This document shows, piece after piece, positions 26,639 to 35,051 of a DNA stretch of 64,000 bases; position 1 is the first letter of the stretch, and each line of letters starts with the position of its first letter. Made by a program: the position numbers and the translations under genes. Origin of the DNA: Kribbella aluminosa. GTDB lineage: Bacteria; Actinomycetota; Actinomycetes; Propionibacteriales; Kribbellaceae. The notes beneath the pieces were generated by a model, which did no database searches, was not told where the DNA came from, and worked only from the letters and a program-made list of their open reading frames with translations. The stretch covers positions 3,162,001 through 3,226,000 of the forward strand of contig NZ_JAGINT010000002.1 of the NCBI RefSeq assembly GCF_017876295.1. The letters run 5' to 3'.

Positions 26639-27805
26639 ATGGCACTCCTGAGCCCGATCCGGACCCGCCCGCGGATGGACCGGCGGTCGACCGTGTGGCA
26701 GGTCGACTGGGTCCTCGTGTTCGGCGTGGTCGCGCTGTCGTTCCTGGGTGCGCTGCTGGTCTGGTCCGCGACGCACAACAAGACCTCGCTGACCGGCGGC
26801 AACCCGCACGCGTACCTGATCCGGCACGCGATCAACTTCGCGATCGGCCTGGTGCTCGCGGTCGGCGCCGCGATCACCGATCACCGCCGGGTCCGGATCC
26901 TCGCCCCGGTGCTGTACGCCGGCTCGATCGTCGGCCTGATCCTGGTGCTGGTGCCGGGGATCGGTGCGACCATCAACGGCTCGCGGTCCTGGATCCAGCT
27001 GCCGTCCATGTCGGTCCAGCCGAGCGAGTTCGCCAAGCTGGCGGTGATCGTCGGGATGGCGCTGCTGATCGCGGAGAAGAGCGAGACCGACCGCAACGAG
27101 GACGCCCGGACGCTCGACATCGCGCAGGCCGTCGCGGTCGCCGCGGTCCCGGTGGTGCTGGTGATGCTGCAGCCGGACCTCGGCACGGTGATGGTGCTCG
27201 GGTCCATCGTGTTCGGGATCATCGCGGTGTCCGGGGTCCCGAAACGCTGGATGCTCGGGCTGCTCACCGCGGGTGTCGTGGTCGCGGCGATCGCGATCAG
27301 CACGCACATCCTGAAGCGGTACCAGATCGATCGGTTCACCGCGTTCATGAACCCGTCCTCGGATCCGCAGGGCATCGGGTACAACGTGAACCAGGCGCGG
27401 ATCGCGATCGGCAACGGCGGCGTGTTCGGGCAGGGCCTGTTCCACGGCGGCCAGACGCAGAACGCCTTCGTCCCCGAGCAGCACACCGACTTCGTGTTCA
27501 CGGTCGCGGGGGAGGAGCTCGGGCTGATCGGGGCCGGGGCGATCATCGTGCTGTTCGCGATCATCCTGTTCCGCGCGCTGCGGATCGCGGTGAACGCGCG
27601 GGACGCGTTCGGCCGGCTGGTGGCGACCGGGATCGTCTGCTGGTTCGCGTTCCAGGCGTTCGAGAACATCGGGATGACGCTCGGCATCATGCCGGTCACC
27701 GGCCTGCCGCTGCCGTTCGTGTCGTACGGCGGGTCGTCGATGTTCGCCTGTCTGCTGGCCGTCGGCCTGTTGCAGAACATCCACTTGAGGTCGCACCAGC
27801 ACTGA
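26639..27805 (+). CDS. rodA: Peptidoglycan glycosyltransferase RodA (SEDS family)
   Basis: The 388-residue protein has ten membrane helices. It polymerises lipid II with PBP2 as partner. SEDS landmarks are NGSRSWIQLPSMSVQPSEFAKLA, QPDLGTVMVLG, the FVPEQHTDFVFTVAGEELG loop holding the catalytic Asp, and GLPLPFVSYGGSSM near the end. The ATG at 26639 is 10 bp after the PBP2 stop, with GAGGGCGG before it. It is the last gene of the operon; a hairpin follows at 27878. Confidence 0.95.
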   Translation: MALLSPIRTRPRMDRRSTVWQVDWVLVFGVVALSFLGALLVWSATHNKTSLTGGNPHAYLIRHAINFAIGLVLAVGAAITDHRRVRILAPVLYAGSIVGLILVLVPGIGATINGSRSWIQLPSMSVQPSEFAKLAVIVGMALLIAEKSETDRNEDARTLDIAQAVAVAAVPVVLVMLQPDLGTVMVLGSIVFGIIAVSGVPKRWMLGLLTAGVVVAAIAISTHILKRYQIDRFTAFMNPSSDPQGIGYNVNQARIAIGNGGVFGQGLFHGGQTQNAFVPEQHTDFVFTVAGEELGLIGAGAIIVLFAIILFRALRIAVNARDAFGRLVATGIVCWFAFQAFENIGMTLGIMPVTGLPLPFVSYGGSSMFACLLAVGLLQNIHLRSHQH

Positions 27806-27877
27806 CTGCCCGGTCAGGTACGCTGCTGCCTGCTCGGCCCCCGCCCAGAGCCTCGGAAGGCCCATGACTCTATTGAA

Positions 27878-27898
27878 TGCCGCGACTCCGTCGCGGCA
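27878..27898 (+). terminator. Hairpin after rodA
   Basis: TGCCGCGA-CTCCG-TCGCGGCA forms a perfect 8-bp stem 73 bp after the rodA stop. It is a probable end of the mre-rod transcript. The next gene starts 85 bp further on. Confidence 0.6.
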
Positions 27899-27982
27899 GG
27901 TCGTGGGGCTGTTGCTCCCGGCCTTCCCTCGTCGCTCCGGTGCTTCGCTCCCTCCGCTCCTCAGTCCAGGCCGGGAGGCCCC

Positions 27983-28696
27983 GTGACCAGGTATCTCGCG
28001 CTCGCCGCTGTCCTTGCGCTGTCCTTGACCGCCTGCGGCGGGAATGGCAAGAAGGACGCTGCGCCGCCCGCAACGCCGGGTCCCAGTACGACTCCGAGCG
28101 CGACGCCGTCGACGTCTGCCGGGCCGGTGAGCCGGACGAGCGCCGAGCTGACCGCGGCGCTGCTCCAGCTGGCCGACCTGCCGAGCGGGTTCTCCCTGGA
28201 CAAGAGCGAGGACGACGGTACGCCGCCGTTCTCCGCACCGACCAGCCGCTGCAAGCCGCTCGTGAAGTACCTGAACGCGAGCAAGGCGCCGGGCTCGAAG
28301 GCCACCGCGACGCGTACCTTCACCGGCGGCCAGGAAGGCCCGTACATCGACTACGGCCTCGACTCGATGGGTACCGCCGGCGAGGTCACCGACCTCCGGG
28401 AGTCGTACGCGAAGGCCGTCGACTCCTGCTCGAAGGTAACGCTGAAGACCGCGGGCTCCGGCAACACGTCGATGAAGGTCGAGGCGATCACGGCACCGGC
28501 GTACGGCACCAAGCCCTTCGCCTTCCAGCTGACCGGCACGAGCGGACCGAAGCGCGGCCTCGAGTACGCCGCGGTCGTCACCGGTGTCGGCGACGTGATC
28601 CTCTCGGTCGGTGTGCTCGCCGGCCAGGGCGGCGAGCTGGACCCCGCGACCGAAGCCGCCGTCACGAAGGCCCGCCAGGTCCTGAAGCCCGCGTAA
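27983..28696 (+). CDS. Hypothetical lipoprotein
   Basis: The 237-residue product starts at a GTG 4 nt after GGGAGG. It has a signal peptide with lipobox LTAC and a 45-residue Thr/Pro/Ser linker. A compact domain follows, beginning SAELTAALLQLADLPSGFS. A Cys pair (SRCKPL, DSCSKV) resembles the disulfide-containing sensor domains of actinobacterial lipoproteins and PknH-like kinases, but no specific family is certain. It is probably a surface lipoprotein of unknown ligand. Confidence 0.75.
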   Translation: MTRYLALAAVLALSLTACGGNGKKDAAPPATPGPSTTPSATPSTSAGPVSRTSAELTAALLQLADLPSGFSLDKSEDDGTPPFSAPTSRCKPLVKYLNASKAPGSKATATRTFTGGQEGPYIDYGLDSMGTAGEVTDLRESYAKAVDSCSKVTLKTAGSGNTSMKVEAITAPAYGTKPFAFQLTGTSGPKRGLEYAAVVTGVGDVILSVGVLAGQGGELDPATEAAVTKARQVLKPA

Positions 28697-28710
28697 TCCC
28701 GCCAAAGCTG

Positions 28711-29124
28711 TCAGCGGTAGAGGGGTAGCGCTCCGGTGAGCGAGTCGATCGACTGGCGCGGACCGTAGAGCGCGAGGCCGAGGTACTGGATGTCCTCGGG
28801 TTTGGTTCCGGCCAGGGTGCCGGCCATCTGCTCGTAGGTACGGGCCTGCTGGGCGACCTGGTGCATGTCGTGGATCGTGACGTCCGGGCGGGCGGCGGCC
28901 TGGGCCCGGAGCGTGCGGAGGTCGTCGGCGCGGAGGATCGGGATCGGGTACGCGCACATGCCGGTGTGCGGCGTACCGGCGGCGTCCGTGGTGTCCGGGC
29001 CGACGGTGCCGTCGTGCTGGCGGCCGAGACCGACGCCGAGCAGGGCAGCGGTGTTCAGGGCAACGCCGATGGGGGCTTCGGCCGCGATGATCACGACCAT
29101 CTTGTTCGTCAGCACGGCGGTCAC
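28711..29124 (-). CDS. DUF2000 family protein
   Basis: The 137-residue protein begins MVVIIAAEAPIGVALNTAALLGVGLG after a short leader and ends with GLALYGPRQSIDSLTGALPLYR. This pattern matches DUF2000, a fold related to peptidyl-tRNA hydrolase. The biochemical role is not established. It starts at a GTG and is divergent from an Lrp/AsnC gene, which in similar pairs is its regulator. It converges with the lipoprotein gene, 14 bp apart. Confidence 0.8.
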   Translation of the reverse strand: MTAVLTNKMVVIIAAEAPIGVALNTAALLGVGLGRQHDGTVGPDTTDAAGTPHTGMCAYPIPILRADDLRTLRAQAAARPDVTIHDMHQVAQQARTYEQMAGTLAGTKPEDIQYLGLALYGPRQSIDSLTGALPLYR

Positions 29125-29157
29125 GGTAGTCCTGCGGACGGCAGATCACGGCGTACT

Positions 29158-29172
29158 CCGAACATCGTTCGG
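29158..29172. promoter_or_regulatory. Putative Lrp/AsnC operator
   Basis: CCGAAC-ATC-GTTCGG is a perfect 6-3-6 palindrome. It sits in the 70-bp gap between the divergent DUF2000 and Lrp genes. It is positioned to control both. Confidence 0.55.
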
Positions 29173-29194
29173 CGGTTCTGCGAAACTGGGCGCC

Positions 29195-29653
29195 GTGGAC
29201 GAACTTGATACGGCGCTGCTGCGGATGCTTCAGAACGACGCCCGGCGGACCAACCGGGAGATGGCGGCCGAGCTCAAGATCGCGCCGTCGACCTGCCTGG
29301 AACGGATCCGCGGGTTGCGCGAGCGCGGCGTGATCAGCGGGTACCACGCGGCCGTCGATCTGCAGGCGATCGACCGGTCCACGCAGGCGATCATCTCGAT
29401 CAAGCTCCGCCCGCAGGCGATGGCGGTGGCGACCGCGTTCCAGTCGTACGTGATGGACCTGCCGCAGACGCTGGACATGTTCATGGTGTCGGGCGGCGCC
29501 GACTTCCTCGCCCATGTCGCCGTCAAGGACACCCAGGCGCTCCGCGACCTGGTCCTGGCGCTCGCGAAGCGTCAGGAGATCGCCGACATCCGCAGTTCGG
29601 TCGTGTTCGAGCACCACCGGCGGACGACGGTCATGCCGCTGCCGGACCGCTGA
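29195..29653 (+). CDS. Lrp/AsnC-family transcriptional regulator
   Basis: The 152-residue protein begins DELDTALLRMLQNDARRTNREMAAELKIAPSTCLERIRGLRERGVISGY, the AsnC-type helix-turn-helix. A RAM ligand domain follows (AIISIKLRPQA..., SGGADFLAHVAVKD). The GTG at 29195 is chosen because the motif starts there; the longer upstream frame would run through the operator. The divergent DUF2000 gene is its likely target, and an amino acid its likely effector. Confidence 0.9.
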   Translation: MDELDTALLRMLQNDARRTNREMAAELKIAPSTCLERIRGLRERGVISGYHAAVDLQAIDRSTQAIISIKLRPQAMAVATAFQSYVMDLPQTLDMFMVSGGADFLAHVAVKDTQALRDLVLALAKRQEIADIRSSVVFEHHRRTTVMPLPDR

Positions 29654-29780
29654 CCCACGAACTCCGCCCTACTGTCTGTTTCCGCTCAGCTACAGCAGGG
29701 TAGAAGCACTTTCGGGCGTGAGGCGCGGGGACCTGACCTGCCCAGCTCAATCAGCGAGCCGAGCGGGAGGTGGTCGACCC

Positions 29781-32219
29781 ATGGGCCGACGGAGGAAGAT
29801 CGCAGCAGTCGCGGCACTGGCCGTAGTGCTGGCAGGTGTGGGAGTCACGGCGGCAACGAGTGACACCTGCGGGATGGCGCAGGCGCCGTCCGTCGGGCAG
29901 AAGGCCGGAGCCGGCTGGGAACGCGTCGAACGGCAACTCTCGGGCGAGGACGGCGAGACCGAGACCGCGGGGATGCCTGCCATCTGCGCCGCGCACTTCG
30001 AACTCGCCGAGCGGGCCGGTGCCGGCGCGACCGGACCCGCGGACTACCTCACGACGAAGTTCTCGTCCGGCAAGGACATCGGCCTCGACCAGGTCCGGCA
30101 GGCCCGGGACCAGGCGGCGAAGATCCCGGACGACCCGGGGAAAAAGGCCTGGTCGTACGTCGGCCCGTCGAACATCGGGGGCCGGATCGTCGGCCTCGTG
30201 GTGGATCCCTCCCGGCCGGACACGGTCTACGTCGCGGCCTCCGGCGGCGGCGTCTGGCGCAGTACGGACGCATCGAAAACGTTCACCCCGGCCTGGCCGG
30301 CCGGCCAGAACCAGACGATGGGCGCGCTCGAACGCGGGCCGGACGGCATGCTCTGGGCCGGCACCGGCGAGGCGAACCCGCCCGGCGGTGGCCTGACGTT
30401 CTTCGGCGACGGCATCTACTCGTCCGGCGACGGCGGCAGGACCTGGCACAACCGCGGGCTGAGCGACAGCGCGGCGATCGGGCGGATCGCGGTCGACCCG
30501 AAGAACCCGCGCCGGATCTTCGCCGCCGCCTCGGGATCGCCGTACAAGCCGGTCTCGCAGCGCGGCCTCTACCGCAGTGAGGACGGCGGCCACTCCTGGC
30601 GGCAGGTGATCGCGCCACCGAACGGCACCACCGGCGCCATCGACGTCGTCATCGACCCGAACAACCCGCAGCGGATGCTCGCGGCGCTCTGGGACCACCA
30701 CCGCACCGCGGGCGCACGGACGTACGGCGGCGTCGGGTCCGGCCTGTTCCGCAGTACCGACGGTGGTACGACGTGGACCCGGCTGGAGAACATCTCCAAA
30801 CTCGCCGACGGTGACGCCAGCGGCCTGACCAGCGACCCGAGCCTGGGTCGGATCGGGATCGGCATCGCCCCGAGTCACCCGGACCGCGTGTACGTGATCA
30901 CCGGTACGCAGTACGGCGCCGAGAAGGGCTTCTACGTCTCCGACGACTTCGGTACGACGTTCACCGCGGGCGGGAAGGCCGGCGGGCGCAGTGGCTACCA
31001 GTGGTGGTTCGCGAAGCTCTGGGTCGACCCGGCGAACCCGGACCACCTGTTCAGCGCGGACCTGAACATGCGGGCGTCCACCGACGGCGGCCAGACCTGG
31101 ACCGCGTTGTCCGGGCTGCACGCGGACCAGCACGCGCTGGCGTACGACCCGAACGTCCCCGGCCGGCTGTACGTCGGCAACGACGGCGGCGTCTACCGTT
31201 CGGACAGCAACGGTGCCACCAAGACGTTCGTGCACTCCGAGGTGGAGCCGTTCAACCAGTCGTACCATCTGGCCGTCGCGCAGGACGACCCGAACCGGCT
31301 CGCGACCGGGCTGCAGGACAACGGCAGCGTCCGGTCCTGGACGGCCGCCGGTCCGCCGGGCGACCTGACCCAGTTCAACGCGTTCGGCGGCGGTGACGGG
31401 CACTGGGTACTGATCGATCCGAAGGACCACAACACGTACTACGAATGTCTCCAGCAAGGGACCTGCCACGGTCACCAGGACGTGAACGGCCAGGAGACCA
31501 GCTGGAACTTCGGCACCCGGCACAGCCAGCGGATCACCACCGACGCGCCGATGGCGTTCGACCCGAACGACCCGTCGATCGTCTACTTCGGCGGCAACGT
31601 CCTCGACCGCTCGACCGATCACGCACGCACCTTCGCCGCGATCTCGCCGACCGGTGACGCGGACCTGGCGGGCGGCCCGCCGACCGAGCCGCCGGACCCG
31701 GTCTACTCGAACAGCTACCACACGATCAGCGCGATCGGCGTCGCCGGCGACTCGAAGACGCTGTACGTCGGTACCGACAACGGGCTGCTCTGGCGCACCG
31801 ACGACCTCGGCGCCCATTGGACGAAACTCACCGGTGTGCCCGAACGCTGGGTCAACGCGATCGTGGTCGACCCGCGGCAGAAGGACCATGTCTGGGTCGC
31901 GTTGTCCGGGTTCCGCGAAGGGTCGGCGGCAGCGTCCGTGTTCGAGACCCGGAACGGTGGCACCACCTGGACCGATGCCAGCGGCAACCTTCCGAACGCA
32001 CCGGTCGAGATGCTCAGCTACGACCCGGTCCGGGGCCGTCTCTACGCGGCTACCGACTTCGGCGCGTTCACCGTCCGGCCGGGCCAGAAGCACTGGACGC
32101 GGATCGCCCGTGGTCTGCCGCAGACCTCGGTCCTCGACATCAAGGTCAGCGGCGACGGCAGCACGGTGTACGCCGCCACGTTCGGCCGCAGCATCTGGAA
32201 GGCGCCCGCTCCGAAGTAG
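29781..32219 (+). CDS. Secreted sialidase/VPS10-like multi-blade propeller protein
   Basis: The 812-residue product has a signal peptide (VAALAVVLAGVGVTAATS) and at least five Asp-box turns of the S.DGG.TW type: SSGDGGRTW, SEDGGHSW, STDGGTTW, STDGGQTW and TRNGGTTW. These are spread over two propeller-like halves with repeated VDPxNPxRV...A strings. The sequence resembles the photosystem-assembly/sialidase superfamily used by xyloglucanases and sortilin-like proteins. Clear glycosidase acid/base residues cannot be assigned. GGGAGG lies upstream of the ATG. It stands alone with its own strong terminator, so it is a single secreted protein. Confidence 0.82.
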   Translation: MGRRRKIAAVAALAVVLAGVGVTAATSDTCGMAQAPSVGQKAGAGWERVERQLSGEDGETETAGMPAICAAHFELAERAGAGATGPADYLTTKFSSGKDIGLDQVRQARDQAAKIPDDPGKKAWSYVGPSNIGGRIVGLVVDPSRPDTVYVAASGGGVWRSTDASKTFTPAWPAGQNQTMGALERGPDGMLWAGTGEANPPGGGLTFFGDGIYSSGDGGRTWHNRGLSDSAAIGRIAVDPKNPRRIFAAASGSPYKPVSQRGLYRSEDGGHSWRQVIAPPNGTTGAIDVVIDPNNPQRMLAALWDHHRTAGARTYGGVGSGLFRSTDGGTTWTRLENISKLADGDASGLTSDPSLGRIGIGIAPSHPDRVYVITGTQYGAEKGFYVSDDFGTTFTAGGKAGGRSGYQWWFAKLWVDPANPDHLFSADLNMRASTDGGQTWTALSGLHADQHALAYDPNVPGRLYVGNDGGVYRSDSNGATKTFVHSEVEPFNQSYHLAVAQDDPNRLATGLQDNGSVRSWTAAGPPGDLTQFNAFGGGDGHWVLIDPKDHNTYYECLQQGTCHGHQDVNGQETSWNFGTRHSQRITTDAPMAFDPNDPSIVYFGGNVLDRSTDHARTFAAISPTGDADLAGGPPTEPPDPVYSNSYHTISAIGVAGDSKTLYVGTDNGLLWRTDDLGAHWTKLTGVPERWVNAIVVDPRQKDHVWVALSGFREGSAAASVFETRNGGTTWTDASGNLPNAPVEMLSYDPVRGRLYAATDFGAFTVRPGQKHWTRIARGLPQTSVLDIKVSGDGSTVYAATFGRSIWKAPAPK

Positions 32220-32233
32220 GGGACTGCGACAAC

Positions 32234-32279
32234 CGCTGGGGTCGCGCGACAAGCAATAGCTTGTTCCGCGACCCCAGCG
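32234..32279 (+). terminator. Strong hairpin terminator
   Basis: CGCTGGGGTCGCG pairs with CGCGACCCCAGCG. An inner ACAAGC/GCTTGT stem and a 4-nt loop sit inside it. It starts 14 bp after the propeller gene's stop. Confidence 0.8.
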
Positions 32280-32294
32280 CCTGCGCCCTGTACG

Positions 32295-32300
32295 TAGAGT
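32295..32300 (+). promoter_or_regulatory. Leaderless -10 element of the hydrolase gene
   Basis: TAGAGT is followed by 7 nt and the ATG at 32308. No ribosome site is present. Confidence 0.5.
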
Positions 32301-32307
32301 GGTCGGC

Positions 32308-33051
32308 ATGCGACTCAACTACGTGGAGACCGGTCCGGCCGACGCGCCCGTCGTGCTGCTGGGGTCGTCGCTCGGTGCGACCCAGGCGATGTGGGCACCG
32401 CAGGTCGACGTACTCGCGAAGCGGTTCCGGGTGATCGCGTTCGACCACCGGGGCCACGGCGGCTCGGAGGTTCCCGACGGCCCGTACACGATCGACGACC
32501 TCGGCGGCGACGTCGTCGAACTGCTGGACACGCTGGAGGTCGAGCAGGCGTCGTACGTCGGCATCTCCCTCGGCGGCGCGGTAGGCCTGTGGCTCGCCCA
32601 GAACGCCCCCGACCGCTTCCACCGGTTCGTCCTGATCTGCCCGCCGTCCAACCCTGCCGAGAACCCGCAGCCGTGGATCGACCGCGCCTCCCAGGTCCGC
32701 GCCGAAGGCACCCAGGCGATCACCGAGGCGACTCTCGGCCGCTGGTTCCTGCCCGAATTCAAGGACATCGACCCCATCCGGCAGTTGCTGCGAGACTGCC
32801 CCGCCGAGGGCTACGCCGCCTGCTGCGAAGCCCTCAGCACCACCAACCTCCTCCCAGGCCTCCCCGACATCACCGCCCCCGTCCTGGTCATCACGGCCGA
32901 CTCCGACACCTCCGTCCCACCCGAAACCGTCATCCCCCTGGCCACCCAGATCCCCGGCGCCCACCTGGAAATCATCGAGAACGCCGCCCACCTGGTCACC
33001 TACTCCCACCCGGACGTCATCAACCCCCTCCTCCTCGCCCACCTCGGCTGA
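32308..33051 (+). CDS. Alpha/beta hydrolase, 3-oxoadipate enol-lactonase-like
   Basis: The 247-residue protein has an oxyanion segment LLGSSLGATQAMW, then VIAFDHRGHGGSE, the nucleophile elbow GISLGG near residue 92, TADSDTSVPPE with the acid, and ENAAHLVTYSHP with the catalytic His. The pattern is that of PcaD-type lactonases, but no other beta-ketoadipate genes are nearby, so the substrate is open. Its second half uses very C-rich codons, as the AEC and DedA-neighbour genes do. It appears to be leaderless. Confidence 0.85.
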   Translation: MRLNYVETGPADAPVVLLGSSLGATQAMWAPQVDVLAKRFRVIAFDHRGHGGSEVPDGPYTIDDLGGDVVELLDTLEVEQASYVGISLGGAVGLWLAQNAPDRFHRFVLICPPSNPAENPQPWIDRASQVRAEGTQAITEATLGRWFLPEFKDIDPIRQLLRDCPAEGYAACCEALSTTNLLPGLPDITAPVLVITADSDTSVPPETVIPLATQIPGAHLEIIENAAHLVTYSHPDVINPLLLAHLG

Positions 33052-33116
33052 TTCCAGCTGAGGAGTGGTGCAGCGTTAGGCTGGTAGGTGCTCTGGACCG
33101 CTGACTGGAAGTTGCT

Positions 33117-35048
33117 ATGACTGTCGAATCGTTGTTTCCGCGCCTGGAGGCGTTGCTGCCGGCTGTGCAGAAGCCGATCCAGTATGTCGGGGGTGAGCTG
33201 AACTCGGTCAGCAAGGAGTGGGACGCGGTCAGCGTGCGCTGGGCGCTGATGTACCCGGACGCGTACGAGGTCGCCCTGCCGAACCAGGGCGTCCAGATCC
33301 TGTACGAGGTGCTCAACGAGCGGGACCACATCCTGGCCGAGCGGACGTACTCCGTCTGGCCGGACATGGAGAAGGTGATGCGGGAGAACGGGATCCCGCA
33401 GTTCACGCTCGACTCGCACCGGCCGGTGCGGGCGTTCGACGTGTTCGGGTTGTCGTTCTCGACCGAGCTCGGGTACACGAACATGCTGACCGCGCTGGAC
33501 CTGGCCGGGATCCCGCTGCGCGCGGCCGACCGGACCGGCGAGGACCCGATCGTGCTGGCCGGCGGGCATGCGGCGTTCAACCCGGAGCCGATCGCGGACT
33601 TCATCGACGCGGCGGTGATGGGGGACGGCGAGGAGATCGTGCTGGCGATCTCCGAGGTGATCCGCGAGTGGAAGGCCGAGGGGCGCCCGGGCGGTCGCGA
33701 CGAGGTGCTGCTGCGGCTGGCGAAGTCCGGCGGTGTGTACATCCCGCGGTTCTTCACCGTCGACTACCTGGACGACGGGCGGATCCAGCGGGTCACCCCG
33801 AACCGTCCCGGCGTACCGTTCCGGACCGCGAAGCACACGGTCATGGACCTCGACGCGTGGCCGTACCCGAAGAAACCGCTGGTGCCGCTGGCCGAGACCG
33901 TCCACGAGCGGTACTCCGTGGAGATCTTCCGCGGGTGTACGCGCGGCTGCCGGTTCTGCCAGGCCGGGATGATCACCCGGCCGGTGCGCGAGCGCAGCAT
34001 CACCACGATCGGCGCGATGGTCGAGAACGGGCTGAAGCAGACCGGGTTCGAGGAGGTCGGCCTGCTCAGCCTGTCGAGCGCGGACCACAGCGAGATCGCG
34101 GACGTCGCGAAGGGCCTCGGCGACCAGTACGAGGGCAGCAACGTGTCGCTGTCGTTGCCTTCGACAAGGGTCGACGCGTTCAACATCACGCTGGCGAACG
34201 AGTTCTCCCGGAACGGCCGGCGCAGCGGTCTGACGTTCGCGCCCGAGGGCGGGTCGGACCGGATGCGCAAGGTGATCAACAAGATGGTCACGGAGGAGGA
34301 CCTGATCCGCACGGTCGCGGCGGCGTACAGCCACGGCTGGCGGCAGGTGAAGCTGTATTTCATGGTCGGCCTGCCGACCGAGACCGACGAGGACGTGCTG
34401 GCGATCGCCGCCCTCGCGAAGCGGGTGATCGAGACCGGTCGCGAGGTGTCCGGCCGACGCGACATCCGCTGCACGGTGTCGATCGGCGGGTTCGTGCCGA
34501 AGCCGCACACGCCGTTCCAGTGGGCCGCCCAGCTCGGCTCGGAGGAGACCGATGCCCGGCTCGCGAAGCTCGGAGCGGCGATCCGCTCGGACAAGAGCTA
34601 CGCGAAGGCGATCGGTTTCCGGTACCACGACGGCAAGCCGGGCATCATCGAGGGCCTGCTGTCCCGCGGTGACCGACGCGTCGGCCGCGTGATCGAGGCG
34701 GTCTGGCGCGACGGCGGCCGGTTCGACGGCTGGAGCGAGCACTTCTCGTACGACCGCTGGGTCGAGTGCACCGCGAAGGCGCTCGCCGACGAGCCGGTCG
34801 ACCTCGCCTGGTACACGACGCGTGAGCGCGAGTACGCCGAGGTCCTGCCGTGGGACCACCTGGACTCGGGCCTGGACCGGGACTGGCTGTGGGAGGACTG
34901 GCAGGACTCGCTCGAGGAGGACGGCGCGATCGAGGTCGAGGACTGCCGCTGGACCCCCTGCTTCGACTGCGGCGTGTGTCCGCAGATGGGCACGGAGATC
35001 CAGATCGGCCCGACCGGCAAGAAGCTCCTCCCGCTGTCGGTCGTCTGA
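33117..35048 (+). CDS. TIGR03960-family B12-binding radical SAM protein
   Basis: The 643-residue protein has an N-terminal B12-binding-like domain (VFGLSFSTELGYTNMLTALDLAGIP, VLAGGHAAFNPEP). The radical SAM domain holds the 4Fe-4S motif CTRGCRFC near residue 280. A Cys-rich end (CRWTPCFDCGVCPQMG) could bind a second cluster. In many actinobacteria it is directly followed by the TIGR03936/DUF2344 gene and rne. Here that neighbour is at 47390, 12 kb away. The chemistry is unknown; a tRNA or translation link is suggested only by the usual neighbours. Confidence 0.93.
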   Translation: MTVESLFPRLEALLPAVQKPIQYVGGELNSVSKEWDAVSVRWALMYPDAYEVALPNQGVQILYEVLNERDHILAERTYSVWPDMEKVMRENGIPQFTLDSHRPVRAFDVFGLSFSTELGYTNMLTALDLAGIPLRAADRTGEDPIVLAGGHAAFNPEPIADFIDAAVMGDGEEIVLAISEVIREWKAEGRPGGRDEVLLRLAKSGGVYIPRFFTVDYLDDGRIQRVTPNRPGVPFRTAKHTVMDLDAWPYPKKPLVPLAETVHERYSVEIFRGCTRGCRFCQAGMITRPVRERSITTIGAMVENGLKQTGFEEVGLLSLSSADHSEIADVAKGLGDQYEGSNVSLSLPSTRVDAFNITLANEFSRNGRRSGLTFAPEGGSDRMRKVINKMVTEEDLIRTVAAAYSHGWRQVKLYFMVGLPTETDEDVLAIAALAKRVIETGREVSGRRDIRCTVSIGGFVPKPHTPFQWAAQLGSEETDARLAKLGAAIRSDKSYAKAIGFRYHDGKPGIIEGLLSRGDRRVGRVIEAVWRDGGRFDGWSEHFSYDRWVECTAKALADEPVDLAWYTTREREYAEVLPWDHLDSGLDRDWLWEDWQDSLEEDGAIEVEDCRWTPCFDCGVCPQMGTEIQIGPTGKKLLPLSVV

Positions 35049-35051
35049 CCG

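Noticed and set aside
26588..29617. A 1009-codon minus-strand frame across rodA and the next genes
   Set aside because: It is antisense to rodA and the Lrp gene, with no domain and biased composition.
29751..32318. An 855-codon minus-strand frame opposite the propeller gene
   Set aside because: The plus strand has a signal peptide and Asp-box repeats; the minus frame has neither motif nor ribosome site.
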